Shown here: positions 17,241-26,306 of the stretch, in pieces
Numbering within the stretch: position 1 is the stretch's first letter
Layout: each line of letters begins with the position of its first letter
NCBI GenBank assembly: GCA_008534395.1
Contig: SHMQ01000006.1
Location: 28,788-92,787 of the forward strand
Length of the DNA: 64,000 bases
Source: Candidatus Acidulodesulfobacterium acidiphilum
GTDB taxonomy: Bacteria > SZUA-79 > Acidulodesulfobacterales > Acidulodesulfobacteraceae
Reading direction: 5' to 3'
Made by a program: the position numbers and the translations under genes
The notes under the pieces: model-generated
What the model was told of the DNA's origin: nothing
The model's database searches: none
What the model saw: only the letters and a program-made list of their open reading frames with translations

Positions 17241-18128
17241 TTATATTTCGTTCTGCCTGACTTTGGCCATTACGCCCCTAAGCGAAACGTTATGCCTCGA
17301 AAAACCCATTTCGGCATAATCGGCGCCTAAGGCTATGCCTATTAGCTGAGGCAAATGAAGTATAGGCAGAGATAATTTTTTGTTTATGTTTTTTGCCGCA
17401 ACCGTCTGATAAGTATCTAAACTTAAGTGGCATAAAGGGCAAGGGGTAACCATGACGTCGGCATTTTTCTCCTGAGCCTCGTAAATGGCGTTGCCCGCAA
17501 GCGAAGTAGAAGTTGATTCGTTTACGAGTATCGTTTGAAATCCGCAGCATTTGGTCCTTCTGACATAAGATACCGGTTCGCCGCCCAGAGCCTTAATCAG
17601 CTCTTCAAATCCTTGAGGATTTTCCACGTCGTCGAACTTAACTGCGCTTGACGGCCTGAGTATATGGCATCCGTAAAACGGGGCTATTTTTATTCCTTTC
17701 AGGCTTTTAACCGCTTTTTCTTTTAATTTATCGAATCCTATGTCGTCTCTTACGGCATATAAAATATGCTTCACTTTAACTTTTCCGGTATATCTCAGAC
17801 CTATTTTAGCAAGATATTGGTTTGTTTTTTCTAATGATTCGGGATTATTTATAAGTTCTTCGTTTACCTCGCTGAGAGTCAGAGTGCAGGTGTTGCATAT
17901 AGTCATTATATCGAGCCCTTCTTTTTCCGCCAAAGCAAGGGTTCTTCCGTTTATAAAAAGCTTTAAGTTTTTATCGAAGCCGTCGATAACTCCGCCTCCG
18001 CAACATGATGCCTCAGGCATAGGAATTAAATTTATGCCTAATTTGCCTGCAATAAATTTTGTGGCGTTATCGAGTTCTTTGCCGCTTTCCTGAGCTACGC
18101 ACCCCGGATAATAAGCATATGTAATCAT
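17241..18128 (-). CDS. SdhE/MfrE-type CCG subunit of succinate dehydrogenase/fumarate reductase
   Basis: 295 residues, HdrB-like, with two CCG domains: SCCGGGVIDGF with CNTC in the first, KCCGFQTILV with CPLC in the second. Downstream of sdhA and sdhB, such a protein replaces the usual cytochrome b anchor. Known cases are archaeal SdhABEF-type enzymes and the epsilonproteobacterial methylmenaquinol:fumarate reductase MfrABE. It has no membrane segments, so attachment would rely on an amphipathic surface. Its ATG overlaps the end of sdhB by four bases. It is a paralogue of HdrB at 1696 but its neighbours assign it to fumarate/succinate chemistry. Confidence 0.88.
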   Translation of the reverse strand: MITYAYYPGCVAQESGKELDNATKFIAGKLGINLIPMPEASCCGGGVIDGFDKNLKLFINGRTLALAEKEGLDIMTICNTCTLTLSEVNEELINNPESLEKTNQYLAKIGLRYTGKVKVKHILYAVRDDIGFDKLKEKAVKSLKGIKIAPFYGCHILRPSSAVKFDDVENPQGFEELIKALGGEPVSYVRRTKCCGFQTILVNESTSTSLAGNAIYEAQEKNADVMVTPCPLCHLSLDTYQTVAAKNINKKLSLPILHLPQLIGIALGADYAEMGFSRHNVSLRGVMAKVRQNEI

Positions 18129-19123
18129 AATTTATCCTCCAAGTCCAGCTCTTTATATGCAAGCCGAATATCTTCCATATCTTTTATTAATTTATGCCTG
18201 AAAGGCGGTATCTTCCCCTTTAGGCCTGCGCCGAACGCAACGGGCAGATCGTTTAAAAGCCCGGTAACGCCTCCGGATTCAAATGCAACTTTTATTTCGT
18301 CTAACCTTCCCGTTTCGCCTATAGATCTTGCTATAGAAACCACATGCTTTGAGCCTGACGAAAAAGTAATGGAATTTTTAACCGATTTTTCATGCAGCCT
18401 TACTATCGATTTTACCGGAGAAATGCCTTTCGGGCAGAACTGTTCGCATGACTGGCAGTGAACGCAGTCCCAAAAACCGTTAGGCATAGAACCGTTTACT
18501 AAACGCGAACCGTTTTTATCGTTATCTCTCGGATCTTCGGCATATCTGTATAATTTAGCGAGAGCGGCAGGTCCAAGATAGTCTTTATTGCCGACTACTC
18601 CGCCGCATTCGGAATAGCAACATTCGCATAAAATGCAATTGGGCGTATCTTCGTTTCCGGTCAAATTTTTAAACTCCGATTTATCGTAAACCGGCTGACT
18701 GATTTTTTCGCCTTCTTTTAATGCGTGGAAACGGTTATGCGCTTCGTCTTCCCTCTGTCCGAGCAGATAAGGTTTTATAGCTTTTATTTTATCGAAAAAG
18801 ACCTCCTGATCGACGATTAAATCGCGAATTACGGGCATATTGGCAAGTGGTTCGACGTTAAGTATTCCAAATTTATCGATTTCTAAACTAACCTGCGTTT
18901 TACATGCAAGCTTTGTTATTCCGTTTATTTTCATCGCGCAGGAACCGCAGATAGCGCTTCTGCATGACCTTCTAAAGCTGAGCGTTCCGTCAAGCTCCGA
19001 TTTTATTTTTATTAAGGCGTTTAAAACCGTCATACCCGGATAGTCTTCTACCGTATATTCTTTGTAGTACGGTTTTTCGTCGGTTTCCGGATTAAATCTG
19101 TATGCTCTTACCTTGAATTCCAT
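18125..19123 (-). CDS. sdhB: Succinate dehydrogenase/fumarate reductase iron-sulfur subunit
   Basis: 332 residues, about 80 longer than classical SdhB. The N-terminal [2Fe-2S] domain has CRSAICGSCAMKINGITKLAC. The C-terminal domain has CILCECCYSECGGV and CVHCQSCEQFCPKG for the [4Fe-4S] and [3Fe-4S] clusters. Extra sequence follows the last cysteine motif, as in enzymes that pair with a CCG subunit (Mfr/SdhE type). It passes electrons between the flavoprotein and SdhE. Genes run sdhA-sdhB-sdhE with tight spacing. Confidence 0.94.
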   Translation of the reverse strand: MEFKVRAYRFNPETDEKPYYKEYTVEDYPGMTVLNALIKIKSELDGTLSFRRSCRSAICGSCAMKINGITKLACKTQVSLEIDKFGILNVEPLANMPVIRDLIVDQEVFFDKIKAIKPYLLGQREDEAHNRFHALKEGEKISQPVYDKSEFKNLTGNEDTPNCILCECCYSECGGVVGNKDYLGPAALAKLYRYAEDPRDNDKNGSRLVNGSMPNGFWDCVHCQSCEQFCPKGISPVKSIVRLHEKSVKNSITFSSGSKHVVSIARSIGETGRLDEIKVAFESGGVTGLLNDLPVAFGAGLKGKIPPFRHKLIKDMEDIRLAYKELDLEDKL

Positions 19124-19149
19124 TATATTTTTTCCTCGCTATTAATACG

Positions 19150-20826
19150 TTAATACGTCCTCGGCTGAGGTTTAAATTTAGTTATCGCAACTTCGGAAAA
19201 ATCGAATTTTATGTTTCCGTTTCCGTCTAATGTCGCAAGCGTATGTTTGAGCCAGTTGGAATCGTCTCTTTCCGGAAAATCCGTCCTGTAATGAGCTCCC
19301 CTCGATTCCTTCCTGAGTATAGCTCCTCTAGCGATTACTTCGGCTATAAGCAGTATATTGCTAAACTCGAATGCTTCTACGATATCTGTATTAAATGTTT
19401 TCGATTTGTCGTCTATTCCTATATTTTTTGCGCGTTCTTTGAGTTCGCTTATTTTATCTAAAGCCTTTTTCATGGCATTTTCTTCCCTGAATACCCCGAC
19501 GTCCGCTCTCATCTCTTCCTGAAGTTCGGATTTTAAAAGGCCGTGTCTTTCTTTTCCCGACGATTTTTTTAATTTTTCGAATTTTTCTTCGTCTCTTTTT
19601 ATCGCCGATTCGTCGAATTTTCTGTCTCCGGCGGCAGATTTAAGATATTCGGCTATGTCTATTCCCGCCCTTCTGCCGAATACTACCGTATCGAGAAGGG
19701 AATTTCCGCCGAGTCTGTTTGCTCCGTGGACGCTGACGCAGGCAGACTCGCCTGCCGAATAGTAACCTTCTATTACGGTTCTTCCGTTATAATCCGTTTT
19801 AATTCCGCCCATAGAGTAATGAGCGCCCGGTCTAATAGGAATAGGCTCGTGAATAGGATTAACGCCTTCAAAATCTATAGATAACTGCATAATCTGAGGT
19901 AGTCTTTCCATTATTCTTTCTTTGCCGAGATGCCTTATATCTAAAAGAATTGCTCCGTCGACGCCCCTGCCTTCGTTTATTTCGGTCTGCTCCGCTCTTG
20001 CAACCACGTCTCTTGGCGCAAGTTCCATAGCTTTAGGAGCATATTTAGACATAAAGCGGACGCCGAGCGAATTAAGCAGATAAGCGCCTTCTCCTCTTGC
20101 TCCCTCCGTTACCAATATTCCGGTGCTTTTAAGCGTAGTTGGATGAAACTGTACGAATTCCATATCCATCAGCGGAACTCCGGCATTAATAGATATCGCC
20201 ATGCCGTCTCCGGTATTTATTAACGCATTGGTATTGGAAGAATAAACCTGTCCGTAACCTCCGGTAGCGAATAAAACCGCCTTTGCGGCAATACCCTCGA
20301 ATTTTCCGTTTTTAATATCGTATGCCACTACGCCGCTGACTTTTCCATTATCGGTAAGCAGGCTTGTAACGAAATATTCATACAAAATTTTGGTTTTATA
20401 TTTAAGTACGTTGTCGAACAATCCGTGCAGCATCATATGTCCCACGGCATCCGCATAGTAGCAGGAACGAGGGAAACTTTGTCCGCCGAAAGGCCTCTGT
20501 GCTATGCCGCCTTTATCGTTTCTGTTAAAAACGACGCCCATGCTCTGAAGTTCAAGTATGTTTCCGGGGGCTTCGCTCGTCAGTATTTCTATGGCATCCT
20601 GGTCGCCGAGATAATCGCTGCCTTTTACGGTATCGAAAAAATGGGATTCCCATGAATCGTTTTCGTCAAACGCGGCGTTGACTCCGCCTTGAGCCGCTCC
20701 CGAATGGGAACGCGTAGGATAAACCTTGCTGACTATTACGACATCTATGCCTTTTTTCCTAAGTTCTACGGCCGCCCTTAATCCCGCAAGTCCGGCGCCG
20801 ACAATAACAACGTCATGTTTTAACAT
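19150..20826 (-). CDS. sdhA: Succinate dehydrogenase/fumarate reductase flavoprotein subunit
   Basis: 558 residues. The FAD fold begins VVIVGAGLAGLRAAVELR. The covalent-flavin histidine region is RSHSGAAQGGVNAAF. Catalytic segments include QFHPTTLKSTGILVTEGARGEGA and RPGAHYSMGGIKTDY. The C-terminal helical domain has RGAILRKESRGAHYRTDFP. It interconverts succinate and fumarate. With a CCG partner and no SdhC/D genes nearby, direction (fumarate reduction with menaquinol or succinate oxidation) cannot be decided from sequence. It is the first gene after the promoter at 20923-20951. Confidence 0.95.
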   Translation of the reverse strand: MLKHDVVIVGAGLAGLRAAVELRKKGIDVVIVSKVYPTRSHSGAAQGGVNAAFDENDSWESHFFDTVKGSDYLGDQDAIEILTSEAPGNILELQSMGVVFNRNDKGGIAQRPFGGQSFPRSCYYADAVGHMMLHGLFDNVLKYKTKILYEYFVTSLLTDNGKVSGVVAYDIKNGKFEGIAAKAVLFATGGYGQVYSSNTNALINTGDGMAISINAGVPLMDMEFVQFHPTTLKSTGILVTEGARGEGAYLLNSLGVRFMSKYAPKAMELAPRDVVARAEQTEINEGRGVDGAILLDIRHLGKERIMERLPQIMQLSIDFEGVNPIHEPIPIRPGAHYSMGGIKTDYNGRTVIEGYYSAGESACVSVHGANRLGGNSLLDTVVFGRRAGIDIAEYLKSAAGDRKFDESAIKRDEEKFEKLKKSSGKERHGLLKSELQEEMRADVGVFREENAMKKALDKISELKERAKNIGIDDKSKTFNTDIVEAFEFSNILLIAEVIARGAILRKESRGAHYRTDFPERDDSNWLKHTLATLDGNGNIKFDFSEVAITKFKPQPRTY

Positions 20827-20922
20827 TTATAACCTCTATTATTTTAACAATTCTTGGCGGCGGCAGACTTCATCCCGCCGTTTAAATCGATTGATTTTTA
20901 TTATAAGAATACGGTTTTTGAT

Positions 20923-20951
20923 ATTATAGGATAAACGTTTAAAATTTGCAA
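20923..20951 (-). promoter_or_regulatory. Sigma70-type promoter for sdhABE
   Basis: On the minus strand TTGCAA (20946-20951), 17-bp spacer, TATAAT (20923-20928). It lies in the 159-bp gap between moaC and sdhA, about 95 bp upstream of the sdhA start. Confidence 0.65.
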
Positions 20952-20985
20952 TAAATTTTTTTAACCCAAATCCCGATTTAGGGTT

Positions 20986-21471
20986 TTACTTTCTTTTATA
21001 CGTTCCGCTTTTTCCGCCTTCTTTGCTTATAAGGTAAATATCAGATATTTCTATGGATTTATCCGCAGCCTTCAGCATATCGTAAACGGTAAGCGCCGCT
21101 ACGGATACGGCCGTCAAGCTTTCCATTTCTACGCCGGTTTTTCCCGATATTTTAACGGAGGATATTATATTGATAGAATTTTCTTTCTCGTCCGTTTTAA
21201 ACAAAATATCGCATCCTTCTATATTTAAAGGATGGCATAAAGGAATTAATTCCGACGTTTTTTTAGCCGCCATAATTCCGGCTATCTTTGCAGTTCCGAA
21301 GACGTCTCCCTTTTTTCCTCCTCCGCCGGTCGCAAGTTTAAAAGCTTCTTCCGACATAGTAACTTTTGCATGGGCGGAAGCTATTCTGACCGTGCCGTTT
21401 TTTTCAGACACGTCAACCATTTTAGGCATTCCGTTTTCGTCCAGATGAGTCAGCTTTGTTTCTTTTTCCAT
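20986..21471 (-). CDS. moaC: MoaC, cyclic pyranopterin monophosphate synthase
   Basis: 161 residues, full length. MoaC turns 3',8-cyclo-7,8-dihydro-GTP, the MoaA product, into cyclic pyranopterin monophosphate in molybdenum cofactor synthesis. Seen are MVDVSEK near the N-terminus, the substrate-binding LIPLCHPLNIEGCDI, TGVEMESLTAVSVAALTVYDMLKA, and the C-terminal GGKSGTYKRK. It is separate from moaA (36225) by 15 kb, so Moco genes are dispersed: moaC here, mobB at 29162, and moeA, moaA and mobA near 35-38 kb. Confidence 0.96.
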   Translation of the reverse strand: MEKETKLTHLDENGMPKMVDVSEKNGTVRIASAHAKVTMSEEAFKLATGGGGKKGDVFGTAKIAGIMAAKKTSELIPLCHPLNIEGCDILFKTDEKENSINIISSVKISGKTGVEMESLTAVSVAALTVYDMLKAADKSIEISDIYLISKEGGKSGTYKRK

Positions 21472-21529
21472 TATAATTTCCTCCGCATTTAAGTTTATAA
21501 CGTTCGAAAAAAATTGAATAGTTTTTTAA

Positions 21530-23185
21530 TTAATCGTTAAATTCAGCGTAATACCATTTTCTTATATCGTAACCTATTCCTGCAGGCGCGGGCTTTATTC
21601 CCTTTACCGACCTGACGACAACAGGCATAGCATAAGGAACGTACAAAAAAGTATAAGGGGCATCTTTTGCGAGAATGCGCTGTATTTTAAAATAATACTT
21701 TTTCTGCTTTTTTAAATTAAACGTCGACCTTGCTTTTCTGAACAAATCGTCAATTTCGAGGTTATTAAAAGAGGTAAAATTTAAGCCTTTAGGAACAATA
21801 TTAGAACCGGTAAATATCGAAGCGTTATCATAAGGGTCTGGCGTTATGGTAAATCCCAGCAAAACGGTCTGAAAATTTTTTTTCATAATAAATTCGGATA
21901 TCAAGGACGTCCATTCCATAGCTCTTATGTCTGCTTTTATACCTATTTTTTTTAAATTTTGCTGTATTATCTCTGCAGCGGAAAGCCTTTCCTGATTTCC
22001 TTGCGGAGTGAGTATCGTAAACCTGAAAGGAGTGCCGTTTTTTTCCAAAATTCCGTTTTTTAAGCGCCAACCGGCTTGCCTTAAAAGCCTAAGCGCTTTA
22101 TCGGGGTTATAGCTGTATTTTTTTACGTTCTTATCATAAAAATAAGTTCCCGGCATAAAAGGGCCATAGCAGTGAACGCCTAATCCAAAAAGTGCGCCTT
22201 TTATTATCTCTTTTTTATTTATCGCATAGCTCAAAGCCTGCCTAACTTTTATGTTTTTAAAAAGAGGATCTAGAAGATTATAACCTAAAAAAGTAAAACT
22301 TAAAGAGGGATGAATATATTTTTTGAACTTTGAATTAAACCCCTTTCCGTTGGATTCGTATTTATACTGAATAGGGCTTAACCCCATGTAACTTATGCCA
22401 TTAGACTTAAGCATCAGGAACATAGACGAAATGTCAGGCACTATCTTATATACGAGGCGCTTTATTTTTGGAGCGCCCATAAAATAATGAGGGTTGGCTT
22501 TCAGGACTATTTCGTATCCGTGAACCCATTTATCGAATTCGTATGGGCCGGTACCTATAGGATGGCTTCTCAATTTAGTAGTTAAAAGATTTTTTCCTTT
22601 TAAAAGTTTTTCCGGCAGTATGCTCAATCCCCATGAAGAAAGAGCGGGGGCGTAAGGCTTTTTGTAAGTTACCCGAAAAATATATTTTCCTATAGTTTGG
22701 GCTTTATAAACCTTAAGGTATTCTGCGGCATAAGGCGTGGGCGTTTTAGGGTTTACCATCAAGCGGTATGTAAACATAACGTCTTTTGCCGTAAATTTTT
22801 GTCCGTTCTGCCAATAAACTTTGCGCCTTAAATAAAAAGTAATAGTTTTGCCGCCGTTGCTTATTTTCCAAGATTTTGCAAGATCGGGAACTATCTTGAA
22901 ATTACGGTTATACCTGACCAGCCCGTCGTAAATTTGAGAGGTAACTTCTGCGGTAGGCGCATCTGCCGCCATATTGCCTATAAGATTTGTCGCATCGGCA
23001 GGCAAACCGATAATTAACGACGAATTTTTAATTTTTTTTATAGGTTTTACTATTTTATTGCGGTTATTTTTAGCGCCCGATTTTGATTTTGAATGAAAAA
23101 ATACGGCCGATGCTGCAGATAGCGTTAAAACCGCAATAATAAGAAGCAGATACTTAGTTCGTTTTTTATATCCGGATAATTTCAT
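21530..23185 (-). CDS. ABC transporter substrate-binding protein, family 5 (oligopeptide/nickel type)
   Basis: 551 residues. An N-terminal signal or membrane anchor (YLLLIIAVLTLSAASAVFF) leads into a family 5 solute-binding fold. Visible are APTAEVTSQIYDGLVRYN, LAKSWKISNGGKTITFYLRRKVYWQNG, KDVMFTYRLM and the later VRQALSYAINKKEII. The family binds peptides, nickel complexes or sugars in the periplasm. No permease or ATPase genes adjoin it, so its membrane partners must be elsewhere. The sequence is rich in Lys, as are other exported proteins here. Confidence 0.88.
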   Translation of the reverse strand: MKLSGYKKRTKYLLLIIAVLTLSAASAVFFHSKSKSGAKNNRNKIVKPIKKIKNSSLIIGLPADATNLIGNMAADAPTAEVTSQIYDGLVRYNRNFKIVPDLAKSWKISNGGKTITFYLRRKVYWQNGQKFTAKDVMFTYRLMVNPKTPTPYAAEYLKVYKAQTIGKYIFRVTYKKPYAPALSSWGLSILPEKLLKGKNLLTTKLRSHPIGTGPYEFDKWVHGYEIVLKANPHYFMGAPKIKRLVYKIVPDISSMFLMLKSNGISYMGLSPIQYKYESNGKGFNSKFKKYIHPSLSFTFLGYNLLDPLFKNIKVRQALSYAINKKEIIKGALFGLGVHCYGPFMPGTYFYDKNVKKYSYNPDKALRLLRQAGWRLKNGILEKNGTPFRFTILTPQGNQERLSAAEIIQQNLKKIGIKADIRAMEWTSLISEFIMKKNFQTVLLGFTITPDPYDNASIFTGSNIVPKGLNFTSFNNLEIDDLFRKARSTFNLKKQKKYYFKIQRILAKDAPYTFLYVPYAMPVVVRSVKGIKPAPAGIGYDIRKWYYAEFND

Positions 23186-23261
23186 ATTTATTTATTATCT
23201 CAGATTAAGAGGTAATGTTTCAAGGAAAAACAATATTCTTAATTCTGCAAATTTTCTTTAG

Positions 23262-23451
23262 AAAAAGTTATCGGATTTTATTTTTTGCATAAGAGAAAAA
23301 GGTGTCAGGAGAAAAAGGTGTCAGATTTTATTTTTTGCATGTTTAACAGTCAATTAATATTAAAAATTATTTGCAAAAAATTAATCTGACACCTTTTTCT
23401 CGCAAACGCAGTCGGGAGTAAAAGAATAAATAGATCTGACACCTTTTTTGT
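23262..23451. repeat. Family-A palindromic repeat, copy A4 (multiple half-arms)
   Basis: Several GAAAAAGGTGTCAG left half-arms (from 23295) lie in tandem, with a diverged partial before them. Then come a loop containing CAATTAATATTAAAAATTATT, a right arm AATCTGACACCTTTTTC, and another half-arm GATCTGACACCTTTTTTG ending about 23451. It fills the gap 23186-23469 between argC and the binding-protein gene. Confidence 0.75.
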
Positions 23452-23469
23452 AAAAATAAACGGGGTCTA

Positions 23470-24555
23470 TTAAGGATACGGCGAATACTGCGGTATTCCG
23501 AAGTCGGGCTCCAAACCGAACATAAGATTCATATTCTGAATTGCCTGGAGGGAAGCTCCTTTTCCGAGGTTGTCTATGGCGCTGACTATTTTAACCATTA
23601 AACCTGCCGAACCTGCGGCGTTTTCTTCGCGTATTTCAAAAGCGATATGGCAGTTATTGGTATAGACGACGTTTTTTATATTGCAGTCTTCTATATTATT
23701 AAGTATCGATACAAAAGGGCTACCCGAATAAAAACTTTCATATATGCCGGCTATATTTTCCATAGTTGAATCTTTATTTAATTTTAAATATACAGTGGTC
23801 AGTATGCCTCTGGAAACCGGAATAACATGAGGAGTAAATATAACGTCGGGCGTAAGTTTGCAGGCTTTTTCTATTTTTTCTTTAATTTCCGGCAGATGCC
23901 TGTGCGTCCAGACGTTATAGGCCTTTGCGGAATTTTCTATCTCGCAAAAAAGATTCTGCAGTTTTAAGCCTCTGCCTGCGCCGGAAATCCCAGACATAGA
24001 GTCTATTATAACCGGAAACGAAAAATCGACGCATCCTTTAAAAACAAGTGGCAATATCGGCAGTAAAGCGCCCGTCGGATAACAACCGGGATTGGCGATA
24101 AATTGCGAATTTTTGATTTTATCGTAAAAAACGTCGGAAAGACCGTAAACGAAACCGCCGTTTAATTCCGGAGCGTTATGCCTGCCATAATTCCGCTCAT
24201 AGACCGATACGTCGTCGAATCTGAAATCGGCTCCTATATCGATTATTTTAACGTCTTTGTTTTTTTTTAAAACAGCCGGTATAAGTTTAGAACTTTCGTT
24301 GTGCGGAAGACAAAAAAATACGGCATCCGAAGACCCGCCTATTAAGTCTGCATCAAAAAGCGAAAATTTAATCTTGGATAATAAACTGTTTTTAGGAAAT
24401 GTTTTTGCAAATAGCGGAAAAAAATCTGAAAGTTTTTTACCGGCATTACTGTTTGAAGTAATTACCGATATAGAAACATCCGGTCTTGACGACAGCGCCC
24501 GTATAAGATATACGCCGCTGTAACCGGATGCCCCTACAATCGAAACTCTTATCAT
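23470..24555 (-). CDS. argC: N-acetyl-gamma-glutamyl-phosphate reductase ArgC
   Basis: 361 residues. It reduces N-acetylglutamyl phosphate with NADPH in arginine synthesis. The dinucleotide-binding start is VSIVGASGYSGVYLIRAL; the active-site cysteine lies in NPGCYPTGALLPILPL (C158), with DSMSGISGAGRG and the HRHLPEI histidine motif downstream. It follows rpsI by 20 bp on the same strand and may be co-transcribed with the ribosomal genes. Confidence 0.95.
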   Translation of the reverse strand: MIRVSIVGASGYSGVYLIRALSSRPDVSISVITSNSNAGKKLSDFFPLFAKTFPKNSLLSKIKFSLFDADLIGGSSDAVFFCLPHNESSKLIPAVLKKNKDVKIIDIGADFRFDDVSVYERNYGRHNAPELNGGFVYGLSDVFYDKIKNSQFIANPGCYPTGALLPILPLVFKGCVDFSFPVIIDSMSGISGAGRGLKLQNLFCEIENSAKAYNVWTHRHLPEIKEKIEKACKLTPDVIFTPHVIPVSRGILTTVYLKLNKDSTMENIAGIYESFYSGSPFVSILNNIEDCNIKNVVYTNNCHIAFEIREENAAGSAGLMVKIVSAIDNLGKGASLQAIQNMNLMFGLEPDFGIPQYSPYP

Positions 24556-24575
24556 TTATGGATATAACGATTATA

Positions 24576-24971
24576 TTATCTCTTAGAGAACTGGAATCTT
24601 GCTCTTGCCGCTTTCTGCCCGTATTTCTTTCTTTCTTTGACCCTGGGATCCCTTGTAAGCATAGAGGCTTTTGCAAGAGTTTCTTTTAATTCCGGATTTA
24701 CAAGAAGAATAGCTTTTGCGAGAGCCAGTCTTACCGCTCCGGCTTGGCCGCTTAATCCGCCGCCGGATACGTTTATATATACGTCAAACTTATTTTCTAT
24801 AGAATAAAAAGCTAAAGGTCTTACTGCAGAAACCCTGTGGCTTTCAAGCGGAAAATATTGCTCGAAATCTCTTCCGTTAATAATTATTTTGCCGGCGCCT
24901 TCTTTAAAATAAGCCCTTGCAATACCTGTTTTTCTTTTACCTACCGCGTGTATAATGCTTTTTTTAGCCAT
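24576..24971 (-). CDS. rpsI: 30S ribosomal protein S9
   Basis: 131 residues, full length. Typical features are AVGKRKTGIARAYFKEGAGKI, INGRDFEQYF, SGGGLSGQAGAVRLALAKA and the basic C-terminal tail ending RARFQFSKR. It follows rplM by about 60 bp, the standard rplM-rpsI pair. Confidence 0.98.
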   Translation of the reverse strand: MAKKSIIHAVGKRKTGIARAYFKEGAGKIIINGRDFEQYFPLESHRVSAVRPLAFYSIENKFDVYINVSGGGLSGQAGAVRLALAKAILLVNPELKETLAKASMLTRDPRVKERKKYGQKAARARFQFSKR

Positions 24972-25033
24972 CAGCTTTTACCTTATTAATTATATCTTGA
25001 TTTAATTTCTATATTTTAATTGTTTACTTTATA

Positions 25034-25450
25034 TTACTTTACCTTATCGGCTATTTCTACCCTCACCGGCTTTTGCGCAGCATGAGGATGCTCTTCGCCT
25101 TCGTATATTTTAACTTTTTTTATTACCGCGTCGGACAGTTTATTCTTCGGAAGCATTCCTTTTATAGCCGAAAGCAGAGGATACGAATGGTCTTTTTTTA
25201 CCATATCTCTATATTTGAACGTCTTAAGTCCTCCCGGATAACCGCTGTGAAAATGGTACTCTTTGTCTTCGGTTTTTTTTCCGGTTAATTTAGCTTTGGC
25301 GCTGTTTATTATTATAACGAAATCTCCGTTGTCGGCATACGGCGTCCAGTCCGCTTTATCTTTGCCCATAAGCCTGTTGGCCGTAAAACTTGCTACTCTT
25401 CCAAGGCTTATATCTTTTGCGTCAACCAATATCCACTTGCTTTCAGTCAT
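25034..25450 (-). CDS. rplM: 50S ribosomal protein L13
   Basis: 138 residues, full length. Visible L13 features are WILVDAKDISLGRVASFTANRL, DNGDFVIIINSAKAKLTGKK, HSGYPGG, and MLPKNKLSDAVIKKVKIYEGEEHPHAAQ. It is the first gene of the rplM-rpsI operon and has a strong promoter at 25512-25540. Confidence 0.98.
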   Translation of the reverse strand: MTESKWILVDAKDISLGRVASFTANRLMGKDKADWTPYADNGDFVIIINSAKAKLTGKKTEDKEYHFHSGYPGGLKTFKYRDMVKKDHSYPLLSAIKGMLPKNKLSDAVIKKVKIYEGEEHPHAAQKPVRVEIADKVK

Positions 25451-25511
25451 TCAAAATCTCCCGAAATAAAATATAAAATAATATATATGTATAATTTAAG
25501 CGTAGTTTTAT

Positions 25512-25540
25512 ATTATTAAATAATTATGCTTTTTTGTCAA
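25512..25540 (-). promoter_or_regulatory. Promoter of rplM-rpsI
   Basis: Minus strand TTGACA (25535-25540), 17-bp spacer, AATAAT (25512-25517). The leader before rplM is about 55 nt. Confidence 0.65.
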
Positions 25541-25608
25541 GATTTTTTTTATGCTTGTCATTTAAATTTTAAAACCGAACCATTTTTATATAATTTAAAT
25601 TTTAAAAC

Positions 25609-25696
25609 GAAAAAGGTGTCAGATTTATTTTACGCAACATCTTTTATCGTTAATTGTTCATTTTAGTATGCGTAAAATAAATCTGACACCTTTTTC
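25609..25696. repeat. Family-A palindromic repeat, copy A5
   Basis: The cleanest copy. GAAAAAGGTGTCAGATTTATTTTACGCA pairs with TGCGTAAAATAAATCTGACACC and the trailing TTTTTC. The loop, read on the minus strand, has CAATTAACGATAAAAGAT, so this copy is inverted relative to A1 and A3. It lies in the gap between rplM and the convergent-side HPP gene. Confidence 0.85.
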
Positions 25697-25714
25697 TAGT
25701 TGACTTTTTCTATC

Positions 25715-26263
25715 TTACCACCAATATTCCGGATATTTCCTGTATTTAGAAAAATTATTTACTACTACTGCGACTATTAATAGTATTAACGCTCCCAAAC
25801 CTACCGGCATCAGCGGATAAAGAAAACCAAGCTTATAAATTCCTTTACCCCCTATAACCGCTATTAAAGCAGTGGCACCCCCTGGAGGGTGAAGGGTTTT
25901 AGTGGCATGCATAAGCATAATTGCAAACGAAACCGCCACCGCGGCCGCTAAAGGCATATTTATATGACCGAGCAGTTTATAGCTTGCGACTCCTACAAAA
26001 CCTGAAAGAATATGACCGCCCATAAGATTTCTCGGCTGTGCGAGAGGGGTTTTAATAGCGCCGTATATAAGAACCGCCGACGCTCCGAAAGAACCTATAA
26101 GTAAAGTCAAGTCGTACGGATTGAAAAATTTTGCGGATATATATGCAACCACGCCTATACCGATTATAGAAGCTAAACCCGACCAAAAGATTACGTGCAG
26201 GCTTATGGTAGTTGCGTTTTCTCCTCCGCCTTTCATTCTGTCAAAGTATTCTTTAATCCACAT
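25715..26263 (-). CDS. HPP-family integral membrane protein
   Basis: 182 residues with four to five hydrophobic segments (about residues 22-45, 52-72, 82-100, 103-120, 147-170) and the family signature TLHPPGGATALIAV. HPP proteins are small membrane proteins; a plant chloroplast member has been linked to nitrite transport, and many bacterial ones carry CBS domains. Here the CBS part is a separate gene just upstream (26307-26912), on the same strand, so the two probably form a regulated transport unit. Substrate unknown. Confidence 0.9.
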   Translation of the reverse strand: MWIKEYFDRMKGGGENATTISLHVIFWSGLASIIGIGVVAYISAKFFNPYDLTLLIGSFGASAVLIYGAIKTPLAQPRNLMGGHILSGFVGVASYKLLGHINMPLAAAVAVSFAIMLMHATKTLHPPGGATALIAVIGGKGIYKLGFLYPLMPVGLGALILLIVAVVVNNFSKYRKYPEYWW

Positions 26264-26306
26264 TTTAGTTTCCCCGCTATAATTATAGTTAATTTTATTT
26301 ATTTTT

